In this document: piece after piece, positions 1-9,085 of the stretch
Layout of the letters: each line of letters starts with the position of its first letter
Numbering within the stretch: position 1 is the stretch's first letter
NCBI RefSeq assembly: GCF_025144225.1
Contig: NZ_JALXXB010000010.1
Span: forward strand, 37,995-101,994
Source of the DNA: Aestuariimicrobium sp. p3-SID1156
GTDB taxonomy: Bacteria; Actinomycetota; Actinomycetes; Propionibacteriales; Propionibacteriaceae
Reading direction: 5' to 3'
Length of the DNA stretch: 64,000 nt
Notes under the pieces: model-generated
What the model was told of the DNA's origin: nothing
Seen by the model: only the letters and a program-made list of their open reading frames with translations
Databases searched by the model: none
Program-made: the position numbers and the translations under genes

Positions 1-134
1 CGCTTCGCCTCGCGCGTCGACCCGCCCTTTTCCGGGAAGAATGCCTCCGGATCCGTCTGGGCACACAGTGCCTGTTCCTGCCACGCGAGGATGCCGTCGT
101 CTGCGACAGCGATCACCGTCAGCAACTCGTTCAT
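1..134 (-). CDS. whiB2: WhiB-family transcriptional regulator, N-terminal part (cut by window edge)
   Basis: Only the first 44 codons are inside the window; the gene runs off the left edge. The reading WQEQALCAQTDPEAFFPEKG followed by GSTREAK is the WhiB signature around the first iron-sulfur ligand (Cys24), and is closest in memory to WhiB2/WhmD, a [4Fe-4S] regulator of septation and sporulation. The other three Cys ligands and the GVWGG turn would lie beyond the edge. The ATG has a good Shine-Dalgarno (GAGAGGA) and a convincing sigma-70-type promoter upstream. Position near manC matches the mycobacterial whiB2 locus. The family is certain; the subfamily assignment is inferred from sequence and synteny. 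Confidence 0.9.
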   Translation of the reverse strand, partial: MNELLTVIAVADDGILAWQEQALCAQTDPEAFFPEKGGSTREAK

Positions 135-163
135 TTCTGTCCTCTCGACCCGGATGTACCCAA

Positions 164-193
164 ATTACAGCCGTGCAATTAGCGTCAGGTCAA
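164..193 (-). promoter_or_regulatory. Promoter of whiB gene
   Basis: On the minus strand, TTGACC (188-193) and TGTAAT (164-169) are separated by 18 nt, close to the housekeeping consensus. The start site would fall near 157, giving a leader of about 23 nt that contains the GAGAGGA ribosome site. The rest of 135-287 holds no gene; a GACACGCCG direct repeat lies further upstream (about 245-265) and could be an operator, but this is unsupported. Confidence 0.6.
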
Positions 194-287
194 GCCAATC
201 CCGACGATCGGGGCGCTCCAGGACAACTTTTTCGATCACGACCGGCGTGTCGGACGGCGTGTCGCCGCCCGGCACGTCGATCCCTGC

Positions 288-1016
288 TCACTGCTGGTTC
301 GGGTTCTGACCCCACGCACCCGGCTGCTGCGGGTACTGGTTGGCGGACGGCTGCGGCATCGCCGAGGGCTGGTTCGAGGCCGATGGCTGCCAGCCCTGGT
401 TCTGCGAACCGGGGGTGCCCCACGTAGAGGCCGACGCGCCTGAGGCGGCATCACCGGCACGATTCCACGCCCCACCGGAGGCCTGGTCAGCCTGCCAGGA
501 GGGCTGGTGCATGGGCTGCTGGCCGGGCTGCTGCGGGGCAAGCTGACCCTGCTGCTGGTACCCGGCCGGGGCCACCGCCCCCTGGGCTCGCTGCCAGGCG
601 ACGTAGAAGAAGATGCCCAGGGCGCCGAGCAGGGCCAGGTTGGTGAGCAGGCTCAGCAGGTTCCCGAAGACCGCGATGCCCTCCTGGTCGCCGCCCAGCC
701 CGATCAGACGCATGATCATGTGCAGCAGCGCCGCGGAACCGGTGACGGCCAGACCAGCCAACGCGATGGTCTTGGCCATGGCCGAGGGACGCCAGAAGAC
801 GCATACGGCCACGCAGAGGGCTGCGATCAACAAGGCGACATTGGGTGCGAAGTAGCCGGCGGCGGCATTGGCCTGATCCGCCAGCTTGGGCTTCATTCCT
901 TCGGGGTAGGCGCTCTTCAGCACCTGCATCTGCACGAATCCATTGATGATCGAGACCACAGCGGCGCCCAGCGCCGTCCAGCCAGCGATCTCGCGAAACT
1001 TTGCGACCTGCTCCAT
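288..1016 (-). CDS. Four-helix membrane protein with Gln/Pro-rich tail
   Basis: No family recognised. The 242-residue protein has about four hydrophobic helices in its first 145 residues (roughly 10-30, 55-75, 80-100 and 118-142), followed by a hydrophilic C-terminal tail of about 95 residues very rich in Gln, Pro, Ser, Trp and Gly, with repeated QPS/QQPG patterns. Such low-complexity tails on small actinobacterial membrane proteins are usually cytoplasmic and of unknown role. The ATG is preceded by AAAGAGGA. It is transcribed alone from a -10 just downstream of manC. Function unknown. Confidence 0.75.
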   Translation of the reverse strand: MEQVAKFREIAGWTALGAAVVSIINGFVQMQVLKSAYPEGMKPKLADQANAAAGYFAPNVALLIAALCVAVCVFWRPSAMAKTIALAGLAVTGSAALLHMIMRLIGLGGDQEGIAVFGNLLSLLTNLALLGALGIFFYVAWQRAQGAVAPAGYQQQGQLAPQQPGQQPMHQPSWQADQASGGAWNRAGDAASGASASTWGTPGSQNQGWQPSASNQPSAMPQPSANQYPQQPGAWGQNPNQQ

Positions 1017-1049
1017 GACGTCCTCTTTCCGAGTTTGACTGCGGTGGAC

Positions 1050-1055
1050 ACTCTA
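1050..1055 (-). promoter_or_regulatory. -10 element for the 288-1016 gene
   Basis: TAGAGT on the minus strand lies 33 nt before the start codon, giving a short leader with the GAGGA ribosome site. No clear -35 box. It sits in the gap downstream of manC. Confidence 0.4.
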
Positions 1056-1071
1056 GGGGTCCCAGGGGTCC

Positions 1072-2151
1072 TCAGCCGTGCGTTTCGCCGTGCTCCTCGA
1101 CCACGCGCGCCACCAGGTCCTTGACACGCTCGGACGCATCCAGCGGCACCACGAGGGTCGCCTGTCCGGTTGTCACGACCGCCATCCGCTCCAGTCCAGC
1201 CACCGCCAGGACGTGCTCACTGCCTGCGCGGTTGATCAGCAGGTTGTGCCGGGAATCCAGCGCCACGGTGGTGCCGGAGGCGGCATTGTCATCTCCGTCG
1301 CGACGCAACTGTTCGGCCAGTGCCATGAACGAACCGACGTCGTGCCAGCTGATCGGCAGCTCCACCGCCACCACGCGTCCGGGCACCGCATCGGTGGAGA
1401 CGGGCTCCATGATCGCGTAGTCGACCGAGATCTTGGTCAGCGTGGGGTAGATCTCCCCCACCCGCTCGGGGTGCTGGGCCAACTCACCGACCTGGGCGAA
1501 AGTGACCGGCTGCAGCCTGTTCAGCGCCTGCAGGAAGGTGGAGACCCGCCACACGAACATGCCCGAGTTCCACCAGTACTGCCCACTGGCGAGGTATTGC
1601 TCAGCGGTCTCGGCGTCCGGCTTCTCCTTGAAGGACTCCACCTGCTGCGCATTCTCGAAACCGACCAGCGACTCCCCGCGGTGCAGGTAGCCGAACCCGG
1701 TCGCAGGGTGGGTGGGGACCACGCCGAAGGTGACGAAGGCGTCCTGCTCCTGCTCAGCGATCCGGAAGCCCTCGTCGAGCCGGTCGCGGAAGGTCTCCAC
1801 CGGGTCCATGATGTGGTCGGCGGTGAGCACGGCCATCACGGCATCGGGGTCACGCTGCGCGATCACGGCAGCCGGCCACGCGACCGCGTTGAGGGAATCG
1901 CGGCCGATCGGCTCGCCCAGCAGGTTCTCGGCGGGGATCTCCGGCAACTGCTCCGCCACCGTGTCGGCATAGGGAGCTCCGGTGCAGACGATGATGTTGG
2001 CATCCGGCACGAACCCCTGGACACGCTCATAGGCAATGCGCAGCAGGGACTTGCCGTTGATCAGGGTGAGCAGTTGCTTCGGCTCACCCTGCCGCGACAG
2101 CGGCCACAGGCGCTTCCCCGACCCACCGGCGATGATCAGCACGTAACGCAT
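1072..2151 (-). CDS. manC: Mannose-1-phosphate guanylyltransferase
   Basis: Makes GDP-mannose from mannose-1-phosphate and GTP in the cytoplasm, the donor for actinobacterial lipoglycans and mannosylated proteins. The nucleotidyltransferase signature GGSGKRLWPLSRQGEPKQ is at residues 9-26, and the fold continues through NSGMFVW near residue 195. At 359 residues it is the short single-domain form without the phosphomannose isomerase fused in many proteobacteria. The ATG follows TAACCT by 6 nt, indicating a leaderless message. It is divergent from the TIGR03089 gene and near a glycosyltransferase and LCP genes, which fits a cell-envelope polysaccharide role. The mycobacterial counterpart is Rv3264c (manB/manC). 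Confidence 0.93.
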   Translation of the reverse strand: MRYVLIIAGGSGKRLWPLSRQGEPKQLLTLINGKSLLRIAYERVQGFVPDANIIVCTGAPYADTVAEQLPEIPAENLLGEPIGRDSLNAVAWPAAVIAQRDPDAVMAVLTADHIMDPVETFRDRLDEGFRIAEQEQDAFVTFGVVPTHPATGFGYLHRGESLVGFENAQQVESFKEKPDAETAEQYLASGQYWWNSGMFVWRVSTFLQALNRLQPVTFAQVGELAQHPERVGEIYPTLTKISVDYAIMEPVSTDAVPGRVVAVELPISWHDVGSFMALAEQLRRDGDDNAASGTTVALDSRHNLLINRAGSEHVLAVAGLERMAVVTTGQATLVVPLDASERVKDLVARVVEEHGETHG

Positions 2152-2157
2152 GCTGCG

Positions 2158-2163
2158 AGGTTA
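2158..2163 (-). promoter_or_regulatory. Leaderless -10 for manC
   Basis: TAACCT on the minus strand ends 6 nt before the manC ATG at 2151, with no ribosome-binding sequence between. Confidence 0.5.
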
Positions 2164-2198
2164 TCGGCCCGGGGTCACCCCGGGCCTCCCCCACGACC

Positions 2199-2204
2199 TA
2201 GCAT
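2199..2204 (+). promoter_or_regulatory. Leaderless -10 for the TIGR03089 gene
   Basis: TAGCAT ends 6 nt before the ATG at 2211. Together with the manC -10 it fills a 59-bp divergent intergenic region. Confidence 0.5.
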
Positions 2205-2210
2205 GGCCGA

Positions 2211-2909
2211 ATGCAGTTCCCCCACTGGCTGGAAAAGCGTGTCGCCACCGATCCTGCCCGTCCTCTCCTGGTCTGGTACGGACCGGGCGACGAACGGGTC
2301 GAGCTCAGCGCCACCACCTTCGCGAACTGGGTCGACAAGACCGTGAACATGCTTGGTGACCTGGGCTGGGAGGACCAACCCCGCGTGGCGCTGTGCCTGC
2401 TCGACGAACGCCCCGCGCACTGGACCACGCTGGTCTGGGTGGCTGCGGTCTGGCAGCTGGGCGGCGTGGCGGTGCCGTGCCCGCCGCGCGAGGTGGACGC
2501 CCCCGACCTGGCCGTGGTCGGGCCCTCGCACCCGCACCCGATCGCGGGCATGGACACCATCGCCTGCTCCCTGCACCCGCTCGGCGCCGGGTTCAGCGAC
2601 CTCCCGCGTGGCCTGATCGACTATCGCGAGGTGCTGGGGCAGCCCGATGTGCACACCCCGGCCCAACCGGTCGACCCGGATTCCAGCGCGTGGGTCTCTG
2701 CGTCGGAGGAGCATCGCCACGCCGAACTCGAGCAGGTCACCGCCGAATCAGGACGCGTCCTGGTCGTCGCCGAGGGCTTGACCCCCTGGCAGGTGGTCTG
2801 TCGCGCGCTCGTCGGCCCCCTGCGCGGTGGCGGGTCTGCGGTGGTCGTCGAGGGACGCCCGGAGCCCGAGCGCGTGGAGCGCATCGCTCAGACGGAAAAG
2901 GTCAGCTAG
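2211..2909 (+). CDS. TIGR03089 family protein (AMP-binding-like N-terminal fragment)
   Basis: The 232-residue protein resembles the N-terminal lobe of acyl-CoA synthetases/AMP-binding enzymes (for example RVALCLLDERPAHWTTLVW and QLGGVAVPCPP) but lacks the AMP-binding P-loop and the C-terminal lobe. This is the actinobacterial family TIGR03089, whose function is unknown and which is found next to LCP and manC-type genes; the mycobacterial counterpart is Rv3268. The start follows a -10 directly. It overlaps the convergent glycosyltransferase gene by 8 nt. Family assignment is good; an enzymatic activity is unlikely given the missing motifs. Confidence 0.85.
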   Translation: MQFPHWLEKRVATDPARPLLVWYGPGDERVELSATTFANWVDKTVNMLGDLGWEDQPRVALCLLDERPAHWTTLVWVAAVWQLGGVAVPCPPREVDAPDLAVVGPSHPHPIAGMDTIACSLHPLGAGFSDLPRGLIDYREVLGQPDVHTPAQPVDPDSSAWVSASEEHRHAELEQVTAESGRVLVVAEGLTPWQVVCRALVGPLRGGGSAVVVEGRPEPERVERIAQTEKVS

Positions 2910-3945
2910 ACGGACGGGGTGCGGCGTCGGTGCGGCGGCGCTGCGCCTGGGGGACACCGACCAGGAAACCGGTCCCCCAGGCCAGGTGCATCACGGCCAG
3001 CACCAACGGCAGCCGCGCCCGCGCTGCGGGGTCCAGGCCACGGGCCGACAGCGTCCCACCCAGCACGAAGGCCACGTAGGACAGCGGGGCAAGAAGGCCG
3101 ACCACTCGCCACTGTCCGCGTCCCCGAACCGCTGAGGACGCGGCCAGACCCAGCCCGGCGAGGATCCCGGCGACCGTCACCGGGGGTGCCAGATAGCGCA
3201 GGGAGGCTGTCTCGGGGTGGCGGCGGATGACTTCGCGACGCCAGCGCCCGGTCCTGAAAAACTGGCGGGCCAGGGTGGCCACGGAACTGCGCGGGCGATA
3301 GGTCACCACCAGGGCGGGGCTGTAGATGACCTTCTCCCCCGCCTGGCGCAGGCGCAGGTTGAGCTCCCAGTCCTGGGCGCGCAGCAGGTCCGGGTCGAAG
3401 CCACCCACCGCCAGCAGGGACTCCCGCCGGAATGCCCCCAGGAAGACCGTCTCGGCCGGGCCCTGCGGGGTCTCAGCCAGGTGGAATCCTCCCCCGCCGA
3501 GCCCGAGGCGGGAGTTGTAGGCAGCCGCCACCGCCCGCTCGAAAGGAGTGGTGCCGCGGGCATCCATGCGTCCACCGACGTTGGCGGCATCCGTCTCGTG
3601 CAGCAGGCGCACGGCCGTGGCGATGTAGCCCTCGGGCAGCTCGCCATGGGCGTCCACACGGATCACCACCGGGTGCGAGCTGGCGGCGATGGCCAGGTTG
3701 AGGGCATCGGGAGTGGTGCCGGTGGGGTTGTCGATGACCCGCACGCGCGGGTCGTCTGCCGCGATCGTGGCCGCGATCCTGGGGGTGTCGTCGCGGCTGG
3801 GCCCGACAGCCAGCAGCACCTCCAGCGGCCCGGTGTGCTCCTGGGCCAGGACGCCCTCGACCGATGTGCGCAGGTGGCGCTCCTCGTTGAGGACCGGCAT
3901 GACCACGCTGACCGGGCTGTCCAGGGCGATGCGGGGGCGACTCAC
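2902..3945 (-). CDS. Family 2 glycosyltransferase, membrane-associated
   Basis: GT-A fold transferase: SVVMPVLNEERHL opens the domain, VIRVDAHGELPEGYI supplies the DXD-like metal site, and AQDWELNLRLRQAG is the ED/QxxRW-like acceptor region. Two to three hydrophobic segments follow in the last 100 residues, so it sits at the membrane. It resembles succinoglycan/hopene-type sugar transferases; the exact sugar and acceptor are unknown. I chose GTG at 3945 because CATGAT lies 6 nt upstream (leaderless pattern) and the conserved domain begins just afterwards; the frame is open to 4059. It neighbours LCP ligases and manC, suggesting cell-wall glycopolymer assembly. Confidence 0.85.
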   Translation of the reverse strand: MSRPRIALDSPVSVVMPVLNEERHLRTSVEGVLAQEHTGPLEVLLAVGPSRDDTPRIAATIAADDPRVRVIDNPTGTTPDALNLAIAASSHPVVIRVDAHGELPEGYIATAVRLLHETDAANVGGRMDARGTTPFERAVAAAYNSRLGLGGGGFHLAETPQGPAETVFLGAFRRESLLAVGGFDPDLLRAQDWELNLRLRQAGEKVIYSPALVVTYRPRSSVATLARQFFRTGRWRREVIRRHPETASLRYLAPPVTVAGILAGLGLAASSAVRGRGQWRVVGLLAPLSYVAFVLGGTLSARGLDPAARARLPLVLAVMHLAWGTGFLVGVPQAQRRRTDAAPRPSS

Positions 3946-3951
3946 CGGTCC

Positions 3952-3957
3952 ATCATG
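3952..3957 (-). promoter_or_regulatory. Leaderless -10 for the glycosyltransferase
   Basis: CATGAT on the minus strand ends 6 nt before GTG 3945; it supports this start over the upstream in-frame codons. Confidence 0.4.
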
Positions 3958-4065
3958 GCAGGTCCGCCGAAGACCCCGGACCGTTGCCATGCAATCCCAC
4001 GCGCCACCTTCCAGCGGTTCAACAGCGCCACCACTGGAGGAGCTGGTGCCGAGCCCCACAGTGGG

Positions 4066-5523
4066 TCAGCTGCCGCAGACGGCGGCGAGGTCCTCACTTT
4101 CGGGTGCGGGGCTCGACGAAACCACCGGACGCGAGGAGTCGGGCTTGCGGGGGGTCTGTGCGCGGCTGCGGGGGGCGGACGCGCTGGGAGCCTTGCGGGG
4201 CGCATCAAGCGCTTCCGATGCCGCGATCTTCTGGGCCACCACCCGCCGGATGACGTCGTACTTCGGGTTGCCCGGGTAGACCAGCGGAGGCGTGAAGGAC
4301 ACCGACATGATCGGCAGCTTCCGCGTCCGGGCGCTGAGCGTGGCCAGCTTGTTGACGTCCTTGGAGGGCACGTCGGTGAAGGCGACCTGCCTGCCCGCGC
4401 TGGCGATGTCAGTGAAACGGGTCATCACGGTGACCGGGTCGAGTTGCTGGAGCATCGCGTTCACCACGCACTTCTGCCGCACCATGCGCTCGAAGTCGGA
4501 GGAACCCTCCCGGGAGCGCGCGAACCAGAGGGCGTGGTAGCCGTCGAGGTGGACGTCCTTGCCGGGCTCGATCCAGCCGCGGATGGGCGAGGTGCCGCCG
4601 CCAATGGGGACGCGCTTGTTGATGTCCAGGCGGATCCCGCCGACCGCGTCGATGACGGAGCTGAAGCCGGCCAGATCGACCATGATCGTGTAGTTGATCC
4701 CCAGGCCCAGGGTCTCGGAGACCGCCTCGCGCATCGCCTGCAGACCCGGGTCGTCCACCCCCGGGTAGAGGTCGGCGTTGTCGGTGCCCAGGGTGTAGAT
4801 CGCGTTCAGCATGCAGGAGTGGTCGGGGCACTCATAACCCTGCGGGTACTTCTCGCGCAGGGGCGAGGTCGCTGGGAACCGCACGCCCTCGAGGTTGCGC
4901 GGCAGGCTCAGCATCACGGTGCGTCCGGTGACGTCGTCGACCGAGGCGACCATGATCGAATCGGGACGCAGCCCCACCCGGTCGTCCCCGGCATCTGCGC
5001 CCAGCATCAGGATGTTGTAGCGGCCCTGGTGCGACGTGGAGTTGCCCCCGCCGCGCAGGACGGTGTCGAGCAGGTCGCCCTGGGCGCGGGCCGCCTGGCC
5101 CAGTCCGATGCTGCCGGCGAGGACGGCCAGGGCGGTGACCAGGGAGGCGATACCGAAGCCGAGGCGCCGGCGGCGGTCCATCTGCAGCGGTTGGGCGATT
5201 CGCCAGGCGTCGATGATCAGGTAGGCCTCCCCGACGCCGAGGGCAATCACCAGGGGCTGGAGGAGCTTGTAGAGGGCGCCGCTGGCCAGCAGGGTGACCA
5301 GGGCACCGCGCCAGAGCAGGCCGGTGACCGCCAGCAGGACCAGACTGGTGAGGAGGACGGCCCAGATGCGCAGGGCCACGCGTCCCACCGTGCGATTGCC
5401 GCCCTGGAGTTGGGCGCTGCCGGGCAGGAGCAGGGTGCTCAGGACGAGCCCGATGCCTCGACGGAGCGTCACACGGGAGGCGCGGGCGGCGGGATTGGCC
5501 AGGTCGAAGCGATGGGCAGGCAT
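4066..5523 (-). CDS. LCP (LytR-CpsA-Psr) family cell-wall polymer ligase
   Basis: LCP proteins transfer undecaprenyl-linked glycopolymers onto peptidoglycan outside the membrane. Here about 150 N-terminal residues carry four hydrophobic segments, more than the single helix of typical LCP proteins. The LCP domain follows from NILMLGADAGDD through LRPDSIMVASVD, LSLPRNL, INYTIMVDLAGF, DAVGGI and ALWFARSREG, including the Arg and Asp residues that bind the lipid pyrophosphate. A Ser/Pro/Arg-rich tail of about 60 residues ends the protein. Start MPAHRFDL at 5523 is preferred over the open frame to 5610; no close ribosome site is seen. It is divergent from a second LCP gene. Confidence 0.88.
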   Translation of the reverse strand: MPAHRFDLANPAARASRVTLRRGIGLVLSTLLLPGSAQLQGGNRTVGRVALRIWAVLLTSLVLLAVTGLLWRGALVTLLASGALYKLLQPLVIALGVGEAYLIIDAWRIAQPLQMDRRRRLGFGIASLVTALAVLAGSIGLGQAARAQGDLLDTVLRGGGNSTSHQGRYNILMLGADAGDDRVGLRPDSIMVASVDDVTGRTVMLSLPRNLEGVRFPATSPLREKYPQGYECPDHSCMLNAIYTLGTDNADLYPGVDDPGLQAMREAVSETLGLGINYTIMVDLAGFSSVIDAVGGIRLDINKRVPIGGGTSPIRGWIEPGKDVHLDGYHALWFARSREGSSDFERMVRQKCVVNAMLQQLDPVTVMTRFTDIASAGRQVAFTDVPSKDVNKLATLSARTRKLPIMSVSFTPPLVYPGNPKYDVIRRVVAQKIAASEALDAPRKAPSASAPRSRAQTPRKPDSSRPVVSSSPAPESEDLAAVCGS

Positions 5524-5688
5524 CGGGTCGTGCAGACCTTTCGGCGGGGGGAAGACCTGCGCTCGGGGGCGCAGCTCGAAAGGGCGTGATCCAGTATGTG
5601 TGCGCCGCACCGCCGTGGCATGGATGCCTCGCCGCGAAACGGAAAGAACCCCGGCTTCTGCCCAGGGCGGTCCGCTGGGGGCACCTCC

Positions 5689-5694
5689 TACGAT
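5689..5694 (+). promoter_or_regulatory. Leaderless -10 for the second LCP gene
   Basis: TACGAT ends 7 nt before GTG 5702. It overlaps the alternative ATG at 5693, which would lie upstream of the predicted transcript start and so is disfavoured. Confidence 0.5.
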
Positions 5695-5701
5695 GGGGCT
5701 C

Positions 5702-6868
5702 GTGAACGATCGACCCGGTGACCGCGACGAGGACCTCGACTGGCTCTACGGACGCGAGTCCAGGCCCGAACCCGAGGACCCGCCGACCCGGGTGCTCCCC
5801 AGTGAGCAGCCCTACCAGGCCCCGCCGCCACAAATTCCCCCCTACCGCCCGGCACCAACTCGCCCCGCGCCCGCTCCCCAGCAGCGCCCCGCGCAGCCGC
5901 GAGCACGCCGTCGCCGTCGCTTTCCTCTGGGCAAGCTCTTGGCCACCCTGCTCGTCGCCTACCTGGCGTTCATGGTGGCGACCCCGTTCTGGCATTTCGG
6001 ACGCGCGAACCGGATCGATGCCATGCCCGCCGGGGAACGCCCCGCCGAGCAGCCGGGCAAGGTCTTCCTGCTGGTCGGCAGCGACTCCCGGGAGTCGCTG
6101 ACCCCCGAGCAGAAGAAGAAGTACGGCACCGGGTCCGCAGAGGGCGCCCGCACGGACTCGATCCTGATGCTGGTGGTTCCGAAAACCGGCAAGCCGGCGC
6201 TGATCAGCATCCCGCGCGACTCCTACGTGCCCATTCCAGGTCACGGCAAGAACAAGATCAACGCCGCCTTCGCCTTCGGGGGCCCCACGCTGCTCGTCGA
6301 GACCGTCGAGCAGGTGACCGGGGTGCGGATCGACGGCTACCTGCAGATCGGCATGGTCGGGTTCGCCGAGACCGTGGACGCCGTCGGCGGCATCCAGATG
6401 TGCCTGGACAAGCCGATCAAGGACAAGAACTCCCACTCCGACTTCCCCGCCGGCTGCCAGCAGTTCGACGGCCGCGACGCCCTGTCCTATGTCCGGATGC
6501 GCTACGCCGACCCCACCGGCGACCTGGGCCGCATGAAGCGCCAGCGCGAGGTGATCGGGAAGGTCGCCGCAAAGGCCGCCTCCCCGGCGTCCCTTCTGCC
6601 CTGGCGCTGGTGGGAACTGAACCGTGTCGGCGGACAGATGCTGGTGCGCGACAAGGGCACCTCGACCAAGGACGTCGCTGATGCGGCGCGTGCCTTCCTG
6701 TCCGTGTCGAAGGGTCAGGGCTCACAGCTGATGGTGCCGATCTCGGACCCCAACGCGACCACCTCGGCGGGCTCCTCGATGATCTGGGACAGGGAGAAGG
6801 CCCTCGAACTCTTCGGGATGGTCAAGGAGGGCAACACCACCGGGATCGAGAAGTTCGTCAAGCAGTAG
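5702..6868 (+). CDS. LCP (LytR-CpsA-Psr) family cell-wall polymer ligase
   Basis: The 388-residue protein has a cytoplasmic N-terminus rich in Pro, Arg and Gln (about 75 residues), one membrane helix (about 80-100), then a classical LCP domain: [53 protein letters not shown] and [12 protein letters not shown] with RMKRQREV. All catalytic Asp/Arg positions of the family are present. It is transcribed divergently from the other LCP gene and overlaps the 3' end of purE by 11 nt tail to tail. The role is attaching arabinogalactan or another wall polymer to peptidoglycan; the specific polymer cannot be told from sequence. Confidence 0.92.
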   Translation: MNDRPGDRDEDLDWLYGRESRPEPEDPPTRVLPSEQPYQAPPPQIPPYRPAPTRPAPAPQQRPAQPRARRRRRFPLGKLLATLLVAYLAFMVATPFWHFGRANRIDAMPAGERPAEQPGKVFLLVGSDSRESLTPEQKKKYGTGSAEGARTDSILMLVVPKTGKPALISIPRDSYVPIPGHGKNKINAAFAFGGPTLLVETVEQVTGVRIDGYLQIGMVGFAETVDAVGGIQMCLDKPIKDKNSHSDFPAGCQQFDGRDALSYVRMRYADPTGDLGRMKRQREVIGKVAAKAASPASLLPWRWWELNRVGGQMLVRDKGTSTKDVADAARAFLSVSKGQGSQLMVPISDPNATTSAGSSMIWDREKALELFGMVKEGNTTGIEKFVKQ

Positions 6869-7373
6869 GCCGCTGGGCCCCGCGCACGACCTCGCCCTTG
6901 GCGAAGGCGGCCTGGCGCAGGGACTCCTGGAAGTCCAGGACCTTCTGGGTCAGTTCCGGGTTGCCGGAGGCGAGCATGCGGGCGGCGAGCAGCCCCGCAT
7001 TGCGCGCATTGCCGATGCTCACCGTCGCCACCGGCACCCCTGCCGGCATCTGGACGATGGAGAGCAGGGAGTCCATCCCGTCCAGGTACTTCAACGGCAC
7101 CGGCACCCCGATCACCGGCAGCGGGGTCAGGGACGCCAGCATGCCGGGCAGGTGGGCGGCTCCCCCGGCGCCGGCGATGATGACGCGCAGACCGCGGGTG
7201 TGCGCCCCTCGGCCGTAGCGGACCATTTCCTCGGGCATCCGGTGGGCGCTGACGACGTCGGCCTCCCAGCCGATGCCGAATTCGTCCAGGGCGGTGGCCG
7301 CGGCTTCCATGGTCGGCCAGTCGGAGTCCGACCCCATCACGATCCCGACCTCAGTCACTCCACGATCAGGCAT
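6858..7373 (-). CDS. purE: N5-carboxyaminoimidazole ribonucleotide mutase
   Basis: Converts N5-CAIR to CAIR in purine synthesis. The 171-residue protein shows the class I PurE motifs: [14 protein letters not shown] near the N-terminus, [11 protein letters not shown] with the catalytic His, and [14 protein letters not shown]. It follows purK with an 8-nt overlap, so the two are translationally coupled, as is usual for enzymes that share an unstable intermediate. It ends inside the convergent LCP gene. Confidence 0.96.
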   Translation of the reverse strand: MPDRGVTEVGIVMGSDSDWPTMEAAATALDEFGIGWEADVVSAHRMPEEMVRYGRGAHTRGLRVIIAGAGGAAHLPGMLASLTPLPVIGVPVPLKYLDGMDSLLSIVQMPAGVPVATVSIGNARNAGLLAARMLASGNPELTQKVLDFQESLRQAAFAKGEVVRGAQRPTA

Positions 7374-8568
7374 TGGCGTCTCCCATCAGGTAGTTGGCGG
7401 CGTGGGCGGCGCGGCGCCGCACCAGCTCGAGGTCGTCGCCGAAGGCGGTGACGTGGCCCACCTTGCGACCGGGACGCACGGATTTCCCGTAGAGGTGGGC
7501 CCTCAGCTCGCGGTCGCGGGCGTAGCAATGGACCAGTGCGCCGGTCAGGTCCTCCTCGGCGCCGCCGAGAACATTGGCCATCACCACCGCCGGGGCACGC
7601 AGACCGGGGTTGCCCAGCGGCAGGTCGAGGACCGCTCGGACATGGTTGTCGAACTGGCTGGTGAGGGCACCGTCAATGGTCCAGTGGCCGGTGTTGTGCG
7701 GCCGCATGGCCAGCTCGTTGACGACGACCGACCCGTCGCGGCGCTGCATCAGCTCGACGGCGAGCATGCCGACGACACCGAGCTCCCCCGCGATCCGCAG
7801 GGCGAGCTGCTGCCACTCGGCCTCCTGCTGCTCGCTCATCCCGGGAGCGGGGGTGAGGGTCTCCACGCAGATGCCATCACGCTGGATCGACTCGCTGATC
7901 GGCCAGGCCGCCGCCTGCCCCTGGGGGCTACGGACCACCAGGGCGGACAGCTCACGGGCGAAGTCGACGAACTCCTCGGCAACGATCTGGACGCCCTCGC
8001 GGCTGATCGCCCCGCCATCGACGGTGGAGGCCGGACCGGCCAGCGCCTCGAAGGGTTCGCCCACGTGGTCTGGCGAGTCGATCTTCCACACACCCTTGCC
8101 GTCGTAGCCGCCGCGGCTGGTCTTGGCGATGACCGGCCAGCCGTTCTCGTCCCCGAAGGCCTGCAGGTCCTCGGGGGTGGCACAGACCCGCCAGCGCGGG
8201 TTGGGGGCGCCGATCTGTTCCATTCGGGCCCGCATGACGGCCTTGTCCTGGGCGTGGATGAGGGCCTCGGGGCCGGGCCGCACGGCGATGCCGTCGGCCT
8301 CCAGTTCGGCCAGGATCGCGGTCGGCACGTGCTCGTGGTCGAAGGTGATGACATCGCAGCCGCGGGCGAACTCCCTGACCACCGCCGGATCGTTGTAGTC
8401 GCCGACGGTGACGTCGTGGATGACCTGGGCGGCGGAGGTCTTGGGGCCCTCGGCGAGCAGCCTCACCGTGATACCCAGCGAGATGGCGGCCTGCTGCATC
8501 ATGCGTGCAAGCTGCCCCCCGCCGATGATGCCGACCACGTACTGTCCCTGGCGTCCGGTTGAGTTCAC
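7366..8568 (-). CDS. purK: N5-carboxyaminoimidazole ribonucleotide synthase
   Basis: ATP-grasp enzyme that carboxylates AIR with bicarbonate and ATP to give N5-CAIR for Pur[15 protein letters not shown] begins the PurK N-domain. The ATP-grasp core includes [17 protein letters not shown], with Glu/Asn metal ligands in [15 protein letters not shown]. Start GTG 8568 gives 400 residues; the frame is open to 8694, but TAAAGT lies 7 nt before 8568 and the conserved domain begins 10 residues later. It is first gene of the purK-purE operon. Confidence 0.95.
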   Translation of the reverse strand: MNSTGRQGQYVVGIIGGGQLARMMQQAAISLGITVRLLAEGPKTSAAQVIHDVTVGDYNDPAVVREFARGCDVITFDHEHVPTAILAELEADGIAVRPGPEALIHAQDKAVMRARMEQIGAPNPRWRVCATPEDLQAFGDENGWPVIAKTSRGGYDGKGVWKIDSPDHVGEPFEALAGPASTVDGGAISREGVQIVAEEFVDFARELSALVVRSPQGQAAAWPISESIQRDGICVETLTPAPGMSEQQEAEWQQLALRIAGELGVVGMLAVELMQRRDGSVVVNELAMRPHNTGHWTIDGALTSQFDNHVRAVLDLPLGNPGLRAPAVVMANVLGGAEEDLTGALVHCYARDRELRAHLYGKSVRPGRKVGHVTAFGDDLELVRRRAAHAANYLMGDANA

Positions 8569-8575
8569 GCAGGTG

Positions 8576-8581
8576 ACTTTA
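8576..8581 (-). promoter_or_regulatory. Leaderless -10 for purK
   Basis: TAAAGT on the minus strand ends 7 nt before GTG 8568; the strongest of the back-to-back promoters in the 34-bp purK/PH-gene divergent gap. Confidence 0.5.
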
Positions 8582-8602
8582 TCTGGTGCCAGACTGGGGC
8601 CC

Positions 8603-9085
8603 ATGGACGCGAAGCACCTTGCCCCCGGAGAGACCGTCGTGCGCACCATGCGTACCCACTGGAAGGCCATGGTCTTCCCGGTGATGTGGTTCATCCTCGT
8701 GCTGGGCGGCGTGATCGCCGGGCTGATCTACCTGCCGGAGGACTGGAAGCCCTGGGGCATCTGGGTGCTGGTCGCGCTCGGCGTGGTGCTGGCCATCGCA
8801 TTGTTCCTGCTGCCGCTGCTGCGCTGGCTGAGCACCACCTACACGATGACCACCAAGCGACTGATCACCCGCACCGGCATCCTCAACCGCAAGGGTGAGG
8901 ACCTCCCGCTCGGTTCCATCACGAATGTGATCTACGACCGTGACCTGCTCGACCGGATCCTGGGCTGCGGCACGCTGGTGCTGACCAGCTCAGCCACCAA
9001 CCCGGTGGAGCTCTACGACATCCCCCAGGTCGAGAGGGTGCAGGTGGAGATGACCGAGCTGCTCAATGGCGGTCGCGACTACTGA
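8603..9085 (+). CDS. PH-domain (YdbS/YdbT-like bPH2) membrane protein
   Basis: The 160-residue protein has a short N-terminus with the typical HLAPGETVV, two membrane helices (about residues 24-45 and 52-72), and a bacterial PH domain that starts STTYTMTTKRLITRTGIL and runs through IYDIPQVERV-like text near the end. Such proteins have no settled function. It lies between purK and birA as in mycobacteria (Rv3278c), but here on the opposite strand to both. A CAGACT hexamer lies 7 nt before the ATG. Overlaps birA tail to tail by 7 nt. Confidence 0.87.
   Translation: MDAKHLAPGETVVRTMRTHWKAMVFPVMWFILVLGGVIAGLIYLPEDWKPWGIWVLVALGVVLAIALFLLPLLRWLSTTYTMTTKRLITRTGILNRKGEDLPLGSITNVIYDRDLLDRILGCGTLVLTSSATNPVELYDIPQVERVQVEMTELLNGGRDY

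Noticed and set aside
3217..5589. A 790-codon open frame on the plus strand antisense to the glycosyltransferase and first LCP gene
   Set aside because: Composition (Gly/Arg/Val/His/Gln-rich) is that of an antisense shadow of high-G+C coding sequence; the opposite strand has recognisable LCP and GT2 motifs.
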